Assembly: GCA_037481715.1 (NCBI GenBank)
Contig: JBBFLD010000005.1
Coordinates: 124,001 to 188,000 of the forward strand
DNA length: 64,000 nucleotides
Reading direction: 5' to 3'
DNA from: Rosettibacter sp037481715
GTDB lineage: Bacteria > Bacteroidota > Ignavibacteria > Ignavibacteriales > Melioribacteraceae
The position numbers and the translations under genes are program-made. Positions within the stretch are counted from its first letter, which is position 1. Each line of letters starts with the position of its first letter. This document shows, piece after piece, positions 61,552 through 64,000 of this stretch. A model generated the notes under the pieces. It saw only the letters and a list, made by a program, of their open reading frames with translations, was not told the DNA's origin and made no database searches.

Positions 61552-63043
61552 CGTTTTGTTGTTCACCCATTTCTTTTAATTTCAGTTGTATCCATCTGAC
61601 TGAAACATCAAGCGATTTTGCAGTAAGTGTTCTATTTCCGTTGAATTCTTCGAGTCGCTTTTTCAGAAGCAGCAACTCAAATTCTCTAAGTGTTCCTTTG
61701 AAATTCATTAAATCCTGGCTGTCTTCAAGTATTATATGGTCTGCATAAATTTTATCTGAATCACAAAGAATAATAGCTCTTTGAATCACATTAATAAGCT
61801 GTCGAACATTTCCGGGCCAATAATAACTTTCCATTTTTTTAATTGCAGAAGTATCAATTGGAATATTTTTCTTTGCAATCTTTTTTACGAAATAACTTGC
61901 AAGCAGCGGAATATCTTCTCTTCTTTCTCTCAATGGCGGCATTTTAATCGGGAATACATTTAATCTATAATACAAATCTTCCCTGAATTGTCCTTCTTTA
62001 GTAAGTGAATGCAAATCTTTATTTGTTGCAGCAATAATTCTCACATCTACTTTTTTTACTTTAGTATCACCAAGTCGAATAATCTCTCGGTTTTCGAGAA
62101 CTCTTAATAATTTTGCTTGAAGTGCACTTGAAATATCAGCAATTTCATCAAGGAAAAATGTTCCGCCGTCTGCAGCTTCAATCAAACCTTGCTTATCAGT
62201 GCTTGCGCCAGTAAATGCTCCTTTCTTGTAACCAAATAATTCGCTTTCAAGAAGGCTATCTGGAATTGATCCGCAAAATTGTGCAAGAAATGGTTTATCT
62301 TTTCTCTTACTCAATTGATGAATCGCACGGGCAGCAACTTCTTTTCCTGTTCCGCTTTCTCCAGTTATTAAAACTGTTGCATCTGTTTGAGCTACTTTAT
62401 GAATTAATTTAATCAGATTTTGAATTGCTGTGCTGCTTCCAATCATCTCGGGAATAATTTCTGAAGCTTGAAGTTTATTGGTTAAAATTCTGTTCTCTTT
62501 TTCTAATTCTTCAAGTCTGATAATTCTGTCCAAAGTTAGAGAAACAAGATTTGAAAAGAAGTTTAAGAAAATTAAATTCTCTTCAGTAAATTCGCGACGG
62601 TCTAATGTGCTGTCTGCAATTATAACACCCCAAACTTTTCCATCGCGCATTATTGGAACACCGATTACAGATTTTATTCTATGAATTTGCACACTCTGAA
62701 ATTGAGATAAATTTGGATCGCCCATTACATCGTGATATAATAGCGGTCTTTTTTCTTTAATTACTTTTTGAAGAATTCCTGATGAAAATTGATTTAAGTC
62801 TGTTATGCTTTCATTTGAAATTTTTCTTGCTGTAATAATTGAAAAGCTGTCTGTTGCCTCATCATATTTAACAAATAATCCTCGTTCTGCATTAATAATT
62901 TTTATTACAATATCAATTACATCTTCAATAAAAGATTCTTGATAACTTGATGAATTAAGAAGTTGACTGAATTCAAAGAGTGCTTCAAATTCTTCTTTTG
63001 AAAGATTTTTTATGTAATTAATATTTTCTGGAATAAATTTCAT
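61544..63043 (-). CDS. GAF-domain sigma-54-dependent transcriptional activator
   Basis: A 499-residue enhancer-binding protein without a receiver. A GAF domain (about 20-185, with FVKYDEATDSFSI, VIGVPIMRDGKVWGVII) is followed by a coiled coil and the AAA+ domain with GESGTGKE, GYKKGAFTGAS (GAFTGA loop) and TFFLDEIADIS. A C-terminal helix-turn-helix follows (about 462-495: LTAKSLDVSVRWIQLKLKEM). The GAF domain suggests control by a bound ligand or by phosphorylation. The overlapping downstream Ser/Thr kinase gene makes direct phosphorylation by that kinase an attractive idea; no sequence evidence shows it. Confidence 0.94.
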   Translation of the reverse strand: MKFIPENINYIKNLSKEEFEALFEFSQLLNSSSYQESFIEDVIDIVIKIINAERGLFVKYDEATDSFSIITARKISNESITDLNQFSSGILQKVIKEKRPLLYHDVMGDPNLSQFQSVQIHRIKSVIGVPIMRDGKVWGVIIADSTLDRREFTEENLIFLNFFSNLVSLTLDRIIRLEELEKENRILTNKLQASEIIPEMIGSSTAIQNLIKLIHKVAQTDATVLITGESGTGKEVAARAIHQLSKRKDKPFLAQFCGSIPDSLLESELFGYKKGAFTGASTDKQGLIEAADGGTFFLDEIADISSALQAKLLRVLENREIIRLGDTKVKKVDVRIIAATNKDLHSLTKEGQFREDLYYRLNVFPIKMPPLRERREDIPLLASYFVKKIAKKNIPIDTSAIKKMESYYWPGNVRQLINVIQRAIILCDSDKIYADHIILEDSQDLMNFKGTLREFELLLLKKRLEEFNGNRTLTAKSLDVSVRWIQLKLKEMGEQQNDA

Positions 63044-63058
63044 CGTAAATCTCTTTGA

Positions 63059-64000
63059 TTATTTTACCGCAAATGTTCCTGGTTTTGAAATAGAACTATT
63101 TCCAAAATCATCTATGCAAATTACAACCCAGAAATAATCGCCTGCTGGCAGTGTAACATCACATGTTGTTTCTACTGCATCTTTTGAAATATTCTTTTTC
63201 TCCCATACTAAAATTGGAGCAGTTTCATCTGTGTAAACCTGAACAGCAAATTTAAAATTGAATCCGGGTGAAAATTTTTTCCACACAAATGTTGGACTGC
63301 TGCTAACCACAGCTCTGTTGACTGGCGAATCAATTATAATTTCCTGCGTGATTAATCTTTTAATGCTTGATGAGCCGACTGTAAAAATTCTTCCTGCTTT
63401 ATCTTTTGCTGTAATAGTAAAATCAGTTCCTATTGCATCTTCGATGGAATTTAATTTTAAATCTACTGTTCTGAAATTATTTTCATATTTGTTTGTCTCT
63501 GGATTAAAAATCAATCTCTTAGAAAAATTCAATGAACTGTTTTTTACAAAAACTGAATCAACATCATTTTCATCATCAGCAATTGCTGCTTGAACATAGA
63601 GTCTTTGAATTTGAATATCCGGATATCTATTCTGAACAGTTGTATAAATTGAAAGCTCTGTTAAACGAGGATTAGCATTCAAAAATCTGTCGTCTATTTG
63701 TTTAATTGGTTGATTATTAAATTGAACAAAAACAGAATCTTTGCTGTATCCATCTTTTTCAAAATAAAGCCAGCCGTTGTTTTGAATTACATTGTCGAAT
63801 TGATATCTTCCTGCTGCATCTGTTTGGGTTATCATTGATTGATTTTTCCAGAAAACTTTTACATTTGGAATTACTCTGCGCGGTAATGCTACTGTTTTAA
63901 CAAAGCCAAAAATTGTTGCTGAGGTATAACTCAAAGTTCTATCGGTAATTCTCAAAGAATTTTGACCGCTCCAGCTTACATAAACCGAATCTTTCTTAAA
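63059..64000 (-). CDS. Secreted modular protein with carboxypeptidase-regulatory-like domain (N-terminus cut by window edge)
   Basis: The frame stays open on the minus strand to the right edge, so the true start is outside the window and at least 313 codons are visible. A TTG at 63955 could be taken for a start, but codons upstream continue as DSVYVSWSGQNS. About residues 32-80 of the visible part resemble a carboxypeptidase-regulatory-like domain (TIFGFVKTVALPRR, MITQTDAAGRYQFDN). A later Ig/fibronectin-like segment ends in the phrase DVTLPAGDYFWVVICIDDFG. The C-terminus, GTFAVK, does not look like a sorting domain. It lies 15 bases upstream of the GAF activator, as part of the same operon. 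Confidence 0.75.
   Translation of the reverse strand, partial: FKKDSVYVSWSGQNSLRITDRTLSYTSATIFGFVKTVALPRRVIPNVKVFWKNQSMITQTDAAGRYQFDNVIQNNGWLYFEKDGYSKDSVFVQFNNQPIKQIDDRFLNANPRLTELSIYTTVQNRYPDIQIQRLYVQAAIADDENDVDSVFVKNSSLNFSKRLIFNPETNKYENNFRTVDLKLNSIEDAIGTDFTITAKDKAGRIFTVGSSSIKRLITQEIIIDSPVNRAVVSSSPTFVWKKFSPGFNFKFAVQVYTDETAPILVWEKKNISKDAVETTCDVTLPAGDYFWVVICIDDFGNSSISKPGTFAVK

Noticed and set aside
1..64000. tRNA, rRNA, RNase P, tmRNA or riboswitch genes
   Set aside because: I looked in all gaps longer than about 100 bases and saw no cloverleaf, rRNA or known RNA motif; tRNA scanning and Rfam searches would settle this.

Overview
The window is 64 kb of an AT-rich bacterial chromosome with tightly packed genes on both strands. 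It most likely comes from the Bacteroidota/Chlorobiota side of the tree, and Ignavibacteria fit best. Three lines of evidence support this. Three secreted proteins end in the type IX-style sorting domain with the signature NYPNPFNP (or NYPNPFNN). Several genes are preceded by Bacteroidota-type promoters, TTTG (or CTTG), about 20 bases, then TAnnTTTG. The gene content is that of a free-living heterotroph: an ADP-forming acyl-CoA synthetase, a DPP IV peptidase, a POT-type peptide transporter and many sensor kinases. The assignment is inferred, because no rRNA gene is present. I found no tRNA, rRNA, CRISPR array, prophage or intact transposase.

Layout. 0-14.3 kb: mnmE (cut by the left edge), clpB, a very AT-rich secreted orphan, a Y-family polymerase, an acyl-CoA synthetase, a PCu(A)C copper protein, an aldo/keto reductase, a DPP IV-like peptidase, an AlaX-type editing protein and a thioredoxin. 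14.3-15.1 kb: a gene-free island of dispersed and inverted repeats. 15.1-24 kb: valS, a threonine/serine dehydratase, an lrp-glnA unit, pdxB and aspS. 24.09-24.15 kb: a strong GC-rich palindrome. 24.2-38.7 kb: a probable haem-binding sensor kinase, then envelope functions (Wzi-like barrel, POT transporter, RND efflux pump with adaptor, TonB-dependent receptor-like barrel, SGNH hydrolase with sorting domain). 38.9-49.9 kb: FKBP isomerase, trmB, a pseudouridine synthase, a PAS kinase, lipoproteins, a methyltransferase, a YitT-type membrane protein, a secreted endonuclease/phosphatase-fold protein, a SCO1-like copper protein with a small four-cysteine partner, and nhaA.

49.9-64 kb is dominated by signal transduction on the minus strand. 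One four-gene operon encodes a PAS histidine kinase, a sigma-54 response regulator, a STAS protein and a receiver-PP2C phosphatase. After an MFS transporter, a U32 peptidase-family protein and a second STAS protein comes another operon: a secreted modular protein (cut by the right edge), a GAF-sigma-54 activator, a Ser/Thr kinase with PEGA domains, a kelch protein with sorting domain, and a TPR/DUF5683-like membrane protein. Together these suggest coupled phosphotransfer, partner-switch and sigma-54 control of envelope functions. The signals and targets are not visible.

The most interesting unexplained items are the two signalling operons, the AT-rich VIT/TonB-C-like secreted protein, the 63-bp palindrome at 24.1 kb, the repeat island at 14.4-14.9 kb, and two small unannotated-looking genes: a 37-residue membrane peptide and a four-cysteine protein next to SCO1.
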